The notes under the pieces: model-generated | What the model saw: the letters and a program-made list of their open reading frames with translations, nothing else | The model's database searches: none | Told to the model about the DNA's origin: nothing | Shown here: one piece after another, positions 31,125 through 41,751 of the stretch | Position numbering within the stretch: the first letter of the stretch is position 1 | Layout: each line of letters starts with the position of its first letter | Made by a program: the position numbers and the translations under genes | IMG/VR virus record: IMGVR_UViG_3300034031_000001 | Location: 1-64,000 of that record | Direction: 5' to 3' (one strand) | DNA: 64,000 nucleotides | DNA from: a virus

Positions 31125-34100
31125 TGGATAACAAAGAATTGAATCAACCCATTAAGGGACTTAATACAGATGTTCACCCAATCAATCTTGATGGTAAGAG
31201 TGCATATACTTATGCCCTCAATGCACGTCAAGAGAGTGAGGATGGTGGGCAAATGAGTCTAACTAATGAACCTAGTAATACTATAGCGGAGTTATTCCCT
31301 AAGGGTTATAAGGTCATTGGTAGGATTAACATTGTTGAGGTTGGACGTACCATGTATTGGCTTGTTAACCCTGAAACAGGTGGCTCTGAGATAGGTTATA
31401 TTGAGAATGATGCATCTAAGTGTATAGATACTATTAATCTGGTTGACCCTGATAATACTAACTATTGTGCTGAGTGCCCTCAGAATGAGCCAACAGAAGC
31501 TGTATTTGGTGAGGAGACAGAGAGTACTGGTAACCCATGCATGGTATACGTGAAGATGGTTAATGACCCGTGCCTTAACTTCTCTTATGACCATCCTATA
31601 CACAAAGCTGAATATGAGATAACTAATAAGACTATACGCCTCTATTGGACTGATAACTACAATCCAATGAAGTGGTTAGATACTAATAACATACCATACC
31701 TTTCAAATGGTGCACTTAACTGCAACTTGACTAAGGTATTCCCTGACTTCGAAGTACCTACTATTAAGGTAGTAGATGAGTTAGATACAGGCTCTCTCAA
31801 GGTTGGTACATACCAATTCCTTGTAGCCTATGCTAATAGTAAGGGAGAAGAGTTATCACAGTACTATTCTGTGACTAACCCTGCTGGTGTGTGGGAAAAT
31901 AAGATAGATGATAAACCTTCATTTGTCACATCACGCTCCATTAAAATACACATAGACCACCTAGATGAGAACTTTAAGTACTTCAATATAGCTGTAATCA
32001 AGACTATTGAGGGTGTACAAAGTTATGACCTAGTTGGTACATACGACATTATAAATGACCACTTTGAGTATGTTTATACAGGTAATGATAAGTCTCCTAG
32101 AGAGCTTACATTAAATGAGATATACTTCAGGTCTCCTTCATATAAGAGGTCTGGTACTGTTGAAGCTCAGAATAATATTCTTATGTGGGGTAATCTCCAT
32201 AGTAAGAAGAGAGTTAACTATCAGTCAGTAGCTAATAGAATCAAACTTCAGTGGGAGACATGGACACTACCAGTGAACAAGTTCCAAGCTTATAACAACA
32301 TAGCTAACACAGCTGAGTTGAGGGGTTATATGCGTGATGAAGTTTATGCATTTGACTTCGTACCTCTATTTAAGGATGGTACAATGGGTGATAGATTCCC
32401 TATACCGGGCCCACAAGCAGGGCCTACTGATTGGGATGCTATCACTAATGACGATGCTGTAAACTCTGATGTAGACAAATGTAAGCCCGGAGAAGATAAA
32501 TACAGATGGCAAGTATACAATACTGCTAAAGAAATAGACTATTCACCTGAGTATGTAGCTTCTGGTGGGGATAATTGTGTCGATATAGTAGTACCGGGTA
32601 CATCTGTAAATACAGGAACTACTACAGTAACACCGCTTACAGGTACTGTTAATCAGCTTATTAGTGGTGTAATTACCATAGAGAAGACAGGTACTATCAG
32701 CAAGATTACTATAGATGTAGCTCAACCTTATCCAGACGATATAGTAGTAGAGCTTGGTTATACTGTTCCGGGTGCAACACCTAACGCATTACCACAAGCA
32801 CATAGCTATGCAGGACTGTTTGTACCTGCTAGTATTCCAGCTATACCAACTACATATTCTGCTCCATTTAAGGTAACTATACCTGCTGGACAGACAACTG
32901 TAGTCAGTTTTGGTAATATGAATACTCCTGCCCCTTGGGATTATCACGATACATACGAGGAGATATATGCCCGTATCAAGTGTAATAACATGGACTTTGA
33001 GGTCTATGCTGAGGATAACACAGGTACATTGCAGAATGTAAGTGGACTAAGTTATCTAATGGATGACACAGGATGTCAGCCTACAGTTACTATTACTCCA
33101 AGTGCAGGCAGTGGTGCAGTAACAGGCACACTAAATTTTGTGGACACCTTAAATAATGGTGGTGGTACAGGAGACCCACTCACAGCTGTAGTAACACTAA
33201 ACTCTCCCTTAACTTATGACCTAACTCTAGAGATAGGCTACATAAGTCTTAATACAGATGGTAACTACCGTTCAAGAGGATTTGATATAATTCCTCCAGC
33301 TAACATGCCATCAAACACAATAGGTTATAACTTATACCCTATTGCAGGTTTTGGTATACCGGGAACTATTGTCATTCCAGCTGGACAGACAACTGTTACT
33401 GTACCTAATTTTGGCAGTAACTCATCTTGGTATATATTACCAGATATGGATAACTGGTATACAGACATTTATATCAAGGCATCTCCTTGTCAGGCAGTTA
33501 ATTTTGACTTCACTACACAAAGTCTTGAAGGAGAGAATCAACCTCCTATTAATGTACACAATATAGGTGATGCATGTTCTAGTGATACTATCACAGTGTG
33601 TTCACCTAATAAGTGTTATATAGGCCCATATAAGTATGGTGAGTTTGGATTCTGGCAGAGTACTGAGAGATACCCTAATGACCCTGATGTATGGGGTGAA
33701 TTAGCTGGTCAGCTCATCAGACACCATAGATTCCCTGACTGTGCTATATCCCCTATACACGATAACAATATCACTGGAGATATCAACTATGAACATACTA
33801 TATTTCCTATAGGTGTTAAGGTTGATGAATTCAACATAATGGAGGCTATAAAGAACTCCAGTTTAAGTCAAGAGGAGAAAGATGACATAATAGGTATCAA
33901 GATACTTAGGTCTTACCGTGGTCGTAATAGAAGTATTGTGGCTAAAGGTATGGTGTTTAATGTTGGTCAGTATGAGAAGGATAAACAAAAGTTCTTATAT
34001 CCTAACTATCCATTCAATGACTTAAGAAGTGACCCATTCTTATCTGCAACTGAGGTAGAGAGGACTATTGAAATGGTTCCGGGCATTCCGGGTCAGAAGG

Positions 34101-37100
34101 AAGATACTAGACTAGATGGCTTCAATAATGATGTATCTCAGAGTAGATATACCTTCATGTCACCAGATACTTCCTTTAAGAGGAAGCCTATTTCTGGTAA
34201 GCTGAAACTTGAGACTGTTGAATATGGTAAAGCTAATACACACTTAGTCAAGGTACAGGATAATGCTAAGTATACCATTGGTACACAGAAGGGTGTTAAG
34301 ATGGCGCTTACACTAGCTATAACTACCTGTATGAACTATACTATTGAAGGTGGCTTCAGTGGTGTAGGAGGAGGTATGAATATTGACTTAAGTCAATTCA
34401 CCAACTCATTCCAAGTAGCCTTTGACTTAATTAAGAAACTAATCCCATTCAGGGAGTATGGATATGCTTATCACGCTGTAGGTAACTATAGTATGAGTGC
34501 ACCAGTTCCTGATAATGGTAATAAGATAAGAAGCATTGAACTTGCCGGATACTTAGATTCAGGTATATATGACATTGGTGATGTAGCCCCTGTCAATAAC
34601 TATCAGAGAGAATCATCAGTATTCCTCAAAGTTAATGGTGACCTCCCTTTCTCTCACACTGTAGCTGGCCCACAAGATAACACACGTTATACTTTTGGTT
34701 CATACAGACAAGAGACTGGACAGAACTTAGATTCTGATGTACGCGTAATGAGAGATGTTAATGCATATTACGCTTCCATTAAGCAGATACGTAATGACCA
34801 ATATGGTCAGATATACTCTTATGAGTCTATTGACACAGGTTCACTCCTCTACTTTGGAGAGAAGTTTACTACTGTATTTGGTGGAGACATCTTCATCAAT
34901 AGATTCGCTGATAAGAGAAAGTTACCATTCTTCCTTACTAATACTGTAGGACAACAGGATGATACGGATGTATTCTACAACGAATTACATAATGTAGCCT
35001 ATCCTATATTCTTCCTGTCCACAGGGCCAGTTAAGTATGAACTGACACAAGAGGTTAAGGATGCATTTGATAAGGCATACAAGAGAATAACTGCCACTGA
35101 CTTCTTAACGGGACTTGGTGCAGCTGTATCTGGTGGTATGTCAAGGTTCACTCCAGCTATGAAAGCAATGTTTGCACTAGTATTGGATGTGTTCAAATTC
35201 CTTGGTATCAAGAACATTAACCTAGATAAGTACGTCGATAGAGGATACTTTGAAGAGGGTGTTATGTACTTGTTTGCTTATGGTATACCTTACTTCTTTG
35301 TAGAGTCCGATGTTAATGTAGACTATAGACAAGCTGAGAATACATTAGATAAGAATTTCTTCCCTAATGTAGGTACTAATATACCAGACCTATGGTTACA
35401 GGAAAAGACTGTATCTATTACTAATGATAACTACCATTCATATAACTGGGACTTATCGCGCAATAACTTACAGAACTTCTTCACCCATCTACCTAAGGAC
35501 TATAAGGTTAATGAAACTAACATTAATCATCATAAGACTAGGGTAATATACTCTGAGCCATCCAACTTAGAGGAGAAGCAGAATAACTGGTTAGTATACA
35601 AAGCTAACAACTATAAGGATTATGACCTCACTAATGGTGAGCTAATAGATATTAATGCACTTGAGTCACAGAAGTTCCTGTTAAGATTCGAGAATAACAT
35701 GGCAGTTGGTAATGCTTACATTAAGCTTGCAACTGACAACAAGTCTGCTATTATTGGAGATGGTAATATGTTTGCTAACCCAGAACAGAGCTATAGTCAG
35801 ACTGACGTAGGTTATGCTGGTACACAACATAAGGCCTTCTGTAGTACAAAGTATGGTCACTTCTGGGCAGATGCCAAGAGAGGTGAGGTATTCTTATTAC
35901 AGAATGGAGGTACACCAAGTGAGATATCTCGTAAGGGTATGCGCAATTGGTTAAAAGAGAACCTCCCTTTCAATATAAGCAAGTATATTAAGAATGTACC
36001 AGTTGATAATTCCTATAAAGATATAGGATTATGTATGACATGGGACAATAGGTTTGAGCGTCTATTCATTACTAAGAGAGATGTTCTGCCTAGAGATAAG
36101 AGTATAGTATATCAAGATGGACAGTTCTATACTACCACTACAGAAACAGTAGAGGAGTGTGAACTAATAAACTGTTGTCCTGAAGGATATGAGTTAATCA
36201 ACGGAAGATGTGTGCAAGAAGCCTTAACACCTGCCGTACTCATTGAAGATTCACTCCCTTTTGAGGCAGCTAAGAAGAGTGACGGTAACTATACAAGGTG
36301 GTATACTGCACTGTATGATTCTTTCAATCCAGATGGTACAGGTGTCTACACAATCATGACTGACCCTTACTGGCAGAATCAAAATGGTGTAAACAATAAT
36401 ACAGCTGGCCCATTAAATAGGACAGCTATATGGAATAGTACAGGAGATAATCCAATAGGTGTTTGGGTAGGCCTACTACTTAGAGTAGATATACCTACCA
36501 CTAAGACTTACTATATTGGTATAGGCGCTGATGATAGGGCTCGTATTATACTTGACTGTGAGACTATACTAGAGTATGACTTACAGGCAATGGCTAATCA
36601 GCACTTCCCTGATGTAGAGGCTAACACTAATTTCAACCCAATTGTTAATAGTGAAGTATCCTATAAGATATGGCATATCTTCCCTATAACAATACCACAA
36701 GGTCAACACTTTATTGAGATTCAATGTATGAATACAGGTGGGCCCGCAGGTTTTGGTGTACAAGTATATGAGAATACTGAGGCTGAGATACTTGCTGCTA
36801 CACAAGATGGTGACCTTACAGTACTATTAGATAGTGCAGATTATGTTGGTGAGGTTATAGAGGCGCATAGATATGAGTGTCCGGGTCAAGGATGTCACGT
36901 AGTTGTGGAACAAGATGGCGCATACTGGTGTACAGGTATCAATGAGTTACCAACCTCATGTGAGACTGTATGTAAGACTGTAGAGAAGACTACATATCAT
37001 CCAATTGATATTAGCGACCCTAAGTACTTCTGTGATAGCTCATGGACTTTAGCATACTCTCCTCTAACTGAGTCATGGGTATCATACTACTCCTTTATAC

Positions 37101-37744
37101 CTAACTACTATGTGGAGCAACAGAACTTCTTCCAGTCAGGTATAAATAGTGGAGATGCTAGTTTATGGAATCACCTGTTAACTAATAAGGGTTATCAGAC
37201 ATTCTATGGTGTATTCCACCCATTTGATGTAGAGACAATTACCAAGACTGACCCACAGACTAAGGTATTAACTAATGTGTCATATAGGTTAGATGTATTA
37301 AGATATACTAACTCCTATGACTGGAAGTTAATGAAAGATGTTACCTTTACAGAAGCTGTAATACATAGTACACAGCAGACTAGTGGTAACCTTAAATTGA
37401 ATGTACGCGATAAGAATGACATGTCTAGTGGACTTCTTACAACAATAGATAGTGATGGTATTAACATTCCAGTATCTCAGACAGATGATATATGGAGATT
37501 TAATAAGTTTAGTGATGTCACTAGAGACCACAATAGTCTCATGCCAGTGATGGTATATGGATGTGGTAATGTAAATAGGAAGGTTAACCCTAAGGCTGTA
37601 GATTATAATAAGACCAGTAACATGCTCACTCGTATGAGACTGAGAAGTGATTGGTTCAAGATTAAACTCTCAAATACCCAACACTCAAGATATAAGTTTA
37701 TCTTCAAATGGGTTATGAACAAATCAATTAACAGTGGCAGATAG
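31124..37744 (+). CDS. Muzzle-like tail tip protein with inserted beta domains, 2206 aa
   Basis: The first 150 residues (GLNTDVHPINLDGKSAYTYA) and the C-terminal 300 (WVSYYSFIPNYYVEQQNFFQ, then FHPFDVETITK) have the pattern of the large distal tail protein of crAss-like phages, called muzzle in the crAss001 virion. Residues 485-630 and 651-795 are two similar Ig/Calx-beta-like modules; each ends with IPAGQTTV. Residues about 1700-1890 (YYIGIGADDRARIILDCETI, then GQHFIEIQCMNTGGPAGFGV) resemble a PA14/GLEYA carbohydrate-binding domain. At 2206 residues it is larger than typical relatives, mainly through these insertions. Confidence 0.78.
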   Translation: MDNKELNQPIKGLNTDVHPINLDGKSAYTYALNARQESEDGGQMSLTNEPSNTIAELFPKGYKVIGRINIVEVGRTMYWLVNPETGGSEIGYIENDASKCIDTINLVDPDNTNYCAECPQNEPTEAVFGEETESTGNPCMVYVKMVNDPCLNFSYDHPIHKAEYEITNKTIRLYWTDNYNPMKWLDTNNIPYLSNGALNCNLTKVFPDFEVPTIKVVDELDTGSLKVGTYQFLVAYANSKGEELSQYYSVTNPAGVWENKIDDKPSFVTSRSIKIHIDHLDENFKYFNIAVIKTIEGVQSYDLVGTYDIINDHFEYVYTGNDKSPRELTLNEIYFRSPSYKRSGTVEAQNNILMWGNLHSKKRVNYQSVANRIKLQWETWTLPVNKFQAYNNIANTAELRGYMRDEVYAFDFVPLFKDGTMGDRFPIPGPQAGPTDWDAITNDDAVNSDVDKCKPGEDKYRWQVYNTAKEIDYSPEYVASGGDNCVDIVVPGTSVNTGTTTVTPLTGTVNQLISGVITIEKTGTISKITIDVAQPYPDDIVVELGYTVPGATPNALPQAHSYAGLFVPASIPAIPTTYSAPFKVTIPAGQTTVVSFGNMNTPAPWDYHDTYEEIYARIKCNNMDFEVYAEDNTGTLQNVSGLSYLMDDTGCQPTVTITPSAGSGAVTGTLNFVDTLNNGGGTGDPLTAVVTLNSPLTYDLTLEIGYISLNTDGNYRSRGFDIIPPANMPSNTIGYNLYPIAGFGIPGTIVIPAGQTTVTVPNFGSNSSWYILPDMDNWYTDIYIKASPCQAVNFDFTTQSLEGENQPPINVHNIGDACSSDTITVCSPNKCYIGPYKYGEFGFWQSTERYPNDPDVWGELAGQLIRHHRFPDCAISPIHDNNITGDINYEHTIFPIGVKVDEFNIMEAIKNSSLSQEEKDDIIGIKILRSYRGRNRSIVAKGMVFNVGQYEKDKQKFLYPNYPFNDLRSDPFLSATEVERTIEMVPGIPGQKEDTRLDGFNNDVSQSRYTFMSPDTSFKRKPISGKLKLETVEYGKANTHLVKVQDNAKYTIGTQKGVKMALTLAITTCMNYTIEGGFSGVGGGMNIDLSQFTNSFQVAFDLIKKLIPFREYGYAYHAVGNYSMSAPVPDNGNKIRSIELAGYLDSGIYDIGDVAPVNNYQRESSVFLKVNGDLPFSHTVAGPQDNTRYTFGSYRQETGQNLDSDVRVMRDVNAYYASIKQIRNDQYGQIYSYESIDTGSLLYFGEKFTTVFGGDIFINRFADKRKLPFFLTNTVGQQDDTDVFYNELHNVAYPIFFLSTGPVKYELTQEVKDAFDKAYKRITATDFLTGLGAAVSGGMSRFTPAMKAMFALVLDVFKFLGIKNINLDKYVDRGYFEEGVMYLFAYGIPYFFVESDVNVDYRQAENTLDKNFFPNVGTNIPDLWLQEKTVSITNDNYHSYNWDLSRNNLQNFFTHLPKDYKVNETNINHHKTRVIYSEPSNLEEKQNNWLVYKANNYKDYDLTNGELIDINALESQKFLLRFENNMAVGNAYIKLATDNKSAIIGDGNMFANPEQSYSQTDVGYAGTQHKAFCSTKYGHFWADAKRGEVFLLQNGGTPSEISRKGMRNWLKENLPFNISKYIKNVPVDNSYKDIGLCMTWDNRFERLFITKRDVLPRDKSIVYQDGQFYTTTTETVEECELINCCPEGYELINGRCVQEALTPAVLIEDSLPFEAAKKSDGNYTRWYTALYDSFNPDGTGVYTIMTDPYWQNQNGVNNNTAGPLNRTAIWNSTGDNPIGVWVGLLLRVDIPTTKTYYIGIGADDRARIILDCETILEYDLQAMANQHFPDVEANTNFNPIVNSEVSYKIWHIFPITIPQGQHFIEIQCMNTGGPAGFGVQVYENTEAEILAATQDGDLTVLLDSADYVGEVIEAHRYECPGQGCHVVVEQDGAYWCTGINELPTSCETVCKTVEKTTYHPIDISDPKYFCDSSWTLAYSPLTESWVSYYSFIPNYYVEQQNFFQSGINSGDASLWNHLLTNKGYQTFYGVFHPFDVETITKTDPQTKVLTNVSYRLDVLRYTNSYDWKLMKDVTFTEAVIHSTQQTSGNLKLNVRDKNDMSSGLLTTIDSDGINIPVSQTDDIWRFNKFSDVTRDHNSLMPVMVYGCGNVNRKVNPKAVDYNKTSNMLTRMRLRSDWFKIKLSNTQHSRYKFIFKWVMNKSINSGR

Positions 37745-38243
37745 AGGATATATCTATAAGATAACTAACCCAGTAGGGCAAATCTATATAGGTCAAACTA
37801 AGAATCTTGAGAGACGCATGGAGAGCTATAGGAAGCTTGATTGTATTAAGCAGAAGCTTATCTATGCGTCTCTGAGGAGATATGGATTCAATACACATAG
37901 AGTAGAAATACTTAAGAGATGTGCACACAGTAGAATGGATTATTGGGAGCTTAAATTCATCAATGAACATAGAAGCTGTTATAGGGACGATAGGGAGCTT
38001 GGATTGAACATCCTGAAGGAATCCTACGAAGACTATTGTAAGCTCCGTGGTGAGGCTAAAACACAGGTTAAAATACCTATAGCCCAATACTCAATGTCAG
38101 GTAACTTAATGAAGGTCTGGGACACTATGGCTCAGGCTACAAAGAAACTTAAAATTAAATCAGGTAATATAGCCAAAGCTATTAGAGGAGACTTTGATAG
38201 TGCTGGTGGTTACAAATGGAGATACTATGCCTCAAAAGCTTAA
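37734..38243 (+). CDS. GIY-YIG homing-type endonuclease with NUMOD1-like domain
   Basis: 169 residues. The N-terminal nuclease domain shows YIYKITNP (residues 6-13), IYIGQT (17-22) and LERRMESY with the catalytic-type Arg. The C-terminus (IAQYSMSGNLMKVWDTMAQA and GGYKWRY) matches a NUMOD1/IENR-type DNA-binding module. The start is a GTG at 37734 overlapping the muzzle stop by 11 nt, and the 3' end overlaps the next virion gene by 17 nt. Free-standing genes of this kind spread by cutting neighbouring alleles. Confidence 0.85.
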   Translation: MADRGYIYKITNPVGQIYIGQTKNLERRMESYRKLDCIKQKLIYASLRRYGFNTHRVEILKRCAHSRMDYWELKFINEHRSCYRDDRELGLNILKESYEDYCKLRGEAKTQVKIPIAQYSMSGNLMKVWDTMAQATKKLKIKSGNIAKAIRGDFDSAGGYKWRYYASKA

Positions 38244-41200
38244 GAAGAAAACAACCCCTCCTACTAAGTCACCAGAGGAGTTAAAGAATGAAGCCTCTAA
38301 GAATGAGATACTTCAGTTCATGAAACTGCTTGAAAAAAGTGGTGTTGACCCTTATACTATGGTCAATCAGGAAACTATGAAGTTTAACATAGCTGATAAG
38401 AGGAAGATTAGAGCAACCACTGGTAAACCTATGGAGGATAATAGGGATAAGAAGGAGGGTGACTATCACGTAGGGACTGTATACAAACTTATTAAAGCTG
38501 CTAAATCTGCTGGTATTAACCCTTATACAGCTGTTGCTGTAGGTCTAGCTGAAACTAGATTGGGCTCTACAGATGAGAATGTGGGCCACGTAACAGGTGA
38601 CCAATGGAAAGAGGGTGATTTAATGGATACCACTGTAGAGGAGGGTCTAGCAATAACTCTTAAGAAGAAGATGGAGTATGCTAAGAAACTAGGTTTCACC
38701 AGTCCTGAATTACAATTACAAGCCTATAATGGATTGGGTAAGGTGTTTCCTAGTACAGAAGCTGATTATCATGGTTATCAAATGAAGTCAATATATGGCG
38801 TACCTTTGGATAAGAATGGTATAGACATGAAGAAGAATCCCTTATATGGGAAAGAAGTGTTAGATTTACAGAACAATGTTATTAAACAAAACCCTCTGAT
38901 AAATGGTATGGTTAAGGCCATGTATTTAGATGAGAAAATACCAGAGTTCAGTGAAGGTGGTACTGTAAAAGATAAGAAGACATTCATACCTAAAGGATAT
39001 AAAGAAGCTAAGGGTAAGGCTCGTCCCCTAACTAAGGAGGAAGAGAAAGAAATTGAGGTAGAGAAGTTAAGGGAGAAGAAAGCTAATGAGCAGAGACTAA
39101 ATGCTGTAAATTTAAAGGCAGATAATACTACTCAGAATACTCGCAAGAGAGAGGAGATATCTGACTCTATCATAGAGAATATTGCAGAAATGATTGACCC
39201 CACTGGTATATTGTCTTATGATGATGTAAAGAGGGGTTGGGCTGATAATAAATTTACAAGTGACGATGTAAAGAATATGATAGGTGCATTACCTATGACA
39301 GGACTTCTTGGTAAGTTTGGAAGAGTCAGCACTGGTATTAAAAAGGCTGACAGGTCATTGAAGATGTTATCTATGCTCCCTGATGCACTCAATGTGACAG
39401 AAGGATTAAGTGATATTATAGAAGATAATGGTCGGGAACTTAGTGAGGTATCTCTAGAGAAAACTATCAGTGGTCTCGATAAACAATATGAAAAAGGATT
39501 TCAACAACTAGAACAATACGCTATGGGCGGTAAGATAAAAAAGAAATTACCTAAGTTTGATGTTGGTGGTATAGCAGGACTCGCTAGTAGATATACTAAG
39601 GAGCAACTTGCAAAGATGCATCCAGAACAACTGGAGATGTATAGTGCTATGCATAATGCTGGTGGTCAACTAGTTAGTAGAACTATGGAGCCACTAACCC
39701 CAGAGGAACTACAACAAGATGGGTTATTAAAACCTAACTACAACTTTAGCAATGACTTCGTTGGTCAGGGTGCTAGTCCACAGGCTAATATGGATGATGT
39801 TATTATGACTGGTGGGCCTAACATTAAAGGTGAACCTGCTCCTCTAACTGCATCAGATGCTGCACTTACTAAAGATGAAGCATCTAAACCTAAGCAGGGT
39901 GGGTCTAATGCCAAGATAGGAATGAATATAAGCACTGCTCCTCTAATTGCTGGAGCTAATGCATTGGTTACTAACTTCGTATATAACCCTCAGCTTAAAC
40001 GCAGGGAAATGGAGATGATGCGTAATCAGATAGCTCCTATACAGAGTCCGGGTAACTTCAATGGTAACGACGATATGGAGATGTATGCTAAGGGTGGTAT
40101 GGTAGTATCATATGATGACCCTGAAGGTGTTATGTCACAACCTATACGTAGGCAGCCTACACAGATGAATCCTATATCTATGTATAAGACTAGTGGTAGG
40201 CCTGCACCAAGAATGCCACAACCTATACCAGTACCTCAGACTAGTGTTCCGGGTTCAATAGAATTCGAACAATTACTTGATGAGAATGGTTCACCTGTAG
40301 GTTACAACCCAATATTCCACGGTAATTACAGCCCGTCTCAGATAAGAGATACACTACCTAATCTACCTAAGGAGTTTGGTGGAGTACCTGTAGTTAGGTC
40401 ATTCAATGAATATAGAGAAATGAATCAGTATCAACCTAAGACAAATAAGTGGACTCAACCTAGTGACCCTAGTTTGGTAATTAAGCCTATGAGAGGTAAG
40501 TCTGGAATGGTAGCATCATCATTTGCTAATGGAGGTGAGGTTGATGAACAGTTTGAAGTATCTCCCTTAACTGCCAATGCCGAAGTAGAGGGTGGAGAAT
40601 TCATGCAAACTCCTCACGGACAGACTGACATGATTGATGGTAAGTCTCACGCTGAGGGTGGTGAACCTAGGAACTATCCTGATGGTACACGTATCTTCTC
40701 TAAGAAACTTAAGGCTGATAAAGAAGTAGCCTCAACTATAATGGGTAAGAACATAACTAAGAAGATGCCTATATCTAAGCTTGCTGCCAAGTTTGACACT
40801 AAAAAGGAAGATGAGATATTAAAGAATACTACCTCTGATAAGATAGCTATGGATACAGCTAAACTTATGAAGGGACATAAGGAAGCTAAGCTTGACCAAT
40901 TGTTCCAGTATCAGGAAGCTATGAAAGGGCCTGTTGTAGACCCTGAAATGATGGCCCAAGGGGGTAGTGTAGGTAATAAGATATTGAAGGGTGTTGGTAA
41001 TGTTACTAGTCAATTAGGGGAGATGATGCCTGAGATGGTAGGTATGATTCAAGCTATGACAGATAGTCCTATATGGACACAAAAGTTCCAGCCTACTTAT
41101 ATGCCACAAGCTCCTCAGTTAAACATTGAGGGACAGCTTGCCAAGAACTATTCACAGGTTAAGCCTTTCCTAGATAGTAATTCTGGTAATGCCTCTGTTG

Positions 41201-41688
41201 ATAGCGCACGTGCTTTACAGGCTCTTGCTAGTGTACAGGATGCTAACAATCAAGTATATCAGCAGAAGTATAATGTAGATACTAGGTCTAAGCAAATGGT
41301 TGACCAGAGCAATGTACAGATTAAGAATCAGGCTGACCTAGAGAATTATAAGAGAATGAGTGACTTTAGTGATAAGTCTAACATGCGTCAGTTCAATAAG
41401 GAGACTGCAATTAACCAAATTGCTCAGAGTACTTATGAGAAGTCTAAAGGTAAGCAACTTGAGCAAAGGTCTCAACAGTTGATTAACCAGATGTATAATA
41501 ACTATCAGTATGACCCTGAGACAGGTATGTCATTTATTCCGGGCCAAGGTGCAGCATTCAGAAGCTCTAGTAAATATATGACGGGTAATAATGGATTCGA
41601 CCCTAATGATAATGCTCAAACTACATATACCGAAATAATTGATAGTAAGGGAAATAAGAAATATGTTAAGAGACTAAGAGAGTCCTAA
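38227..41688 (+). CDS. Virion cargo protein with transglycosylase-like domain, 1153 aa
   Basis: The ATG at 38227 is preferred over 38194 because the following MPQKLKKKTTPPTKSPEELK is a normal basic N-terminus. Residues about 80-220 (AAKSAGINPYTAVAVGLAET) resemble a lytic-transglycosylase fold with the active-site Glu in GLAETRLG. Residues about 780-850 (SPLTANAEVEGGEFMQTP, then SHAEGGEPRNYPDGTRIFS) carry a motif typical of crAss-like internal virion proteins. The C-terminus is Gln/Asn-rich and helical. It probably travels in the virion and helps pass the peptidoglycan. A perfect terminator overlaps its stop codon. Confidence 0.72.
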   Translation: MPQKLKKKTTPPTKSPEELKNEASKNEILQFMKLLEKSGVDPYTMVNQETMKFNIADKRKIRATTGKPMEDNRDKKEGDYHVGTVYKLIKAAKSAGINPYTAVAVGLAETRLGSTDENVGHVTGDQWKEGDLMDTTVEEGLAITLKKKMEYAKKLGFTSPELQLQAYNGLGKVFPSTEADYHGYQMKSIYGVPLDKNGIDMKKNPLYGKEVLDLQNNVIKQNPLINGMVKAMYLDEKIPEFSEGGTVKDKKTFIPKGYKEAKGKARPLTKEEEKEIEVEKLREKKANEQRLNAVNLKADNTTQNTRKREEISDSIIENIAEMIDPTGILSYDDVKRGWADNKFTSDDVKNMIGALPMTGLLGKFGRVSTGIKKADRSLKMLSMLPDALNVTEGLSDIIEDNGRELSEVSLEKTISGLDKQYEKGFQQLEQYAMGGKIKKKLPKFDVGGIAGLASRYTKEQLAKMHPEQLEMYSAMHNAGGQLVSRTMEPLTPEELQQDGLLKPNYNFSNDFVGQGASPQANMDDVIMTGGPNIKGEPAPLTASDAALTKDEASKPKQGGSNAKIGMNISTAPLIAGANALVTNFVYNPQLKRREMEMMRNQIAPIQSPGNFNGNDDMEMYAKGGMVVSYDDPEGVMSQPIRRQPTQMNPISMYKTSGRPAPRMPQPIPVPQTSVPGSIEFEQLLDENGSPVGYNPIFHGNYSPSQIRDTLPNLPKEFGGVPVVRSFNEYREMNQYQPKTNKWTQPSDPSLVIKPMRGKSGMVASSFANGGEVDEQFEVSPLTANAEVEGGEFMQTPHGQTDMIDGKSHAEGGEPRNYPDGTRIFSKKLKADKEVASTIMGKNITKKMPISKLAAKFDTKKEDEILKNTTSDKIAMDTAKLMKGHKEAKLDQLFQYQEAMKGPVVDPEMMAQGGSVGNKILKGVGNVTSQLGEMMPEMVGMIQAMTDSPIWTQKFQPTYMPQAPQLNIEGQLAKNYSQVKPFLDSNSGNASVDSARALQALASVQDANNQVYQQKYNVDTRSKQMVDQSNVQIKNQADLENYKRMSDFSDKSNMRQFNKETAINQIAQSTYEKSKGKQLEQRSQQLINQMYNNYQYDPETGMSFIPGQGAAFRSSSKYMTGNNGFDPNDNAQTTYTEIIDSKGNKKYVKRLRES

Positions 41689-41713
41689 TCTTTATAGATT
41701 AGGTTTCTTTTTT
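41684..41713 (+). terminator. Intrinsic terminator overlapping the stop codon
   Basis: CCTAATCT and AGATTAGG form a perfect 8-bp stem with a TTAT loop, followed by TTTCTTTTTT. The TAA stop (41686-41688) is inside the stem. Confidence 0.88.
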
Positions 41714-41729
41714 GTATCACTTATTTTAG

Positions 41730-41737
41730 TAATTTTG
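41730..41737 (+). promoter_or_regulatory. Candidate -7 box before the second cargo gene
   Basis: TAATTTTG matches TAnnTTTG. The nearest TTTG upstream gives only a 15-nt spacer, so the -33 element is uncertain. Position after a terminator supports it. Confidence 0.5.
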
Positions 41738-41751
41738 CATAATAGACACAG

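Noticed and set aside
31292-31603. Leftward frame of 103 codons inside the muzzle gene
   Set aside because: Antisense to strongly supported coding sequence; no promoter or homologous look.
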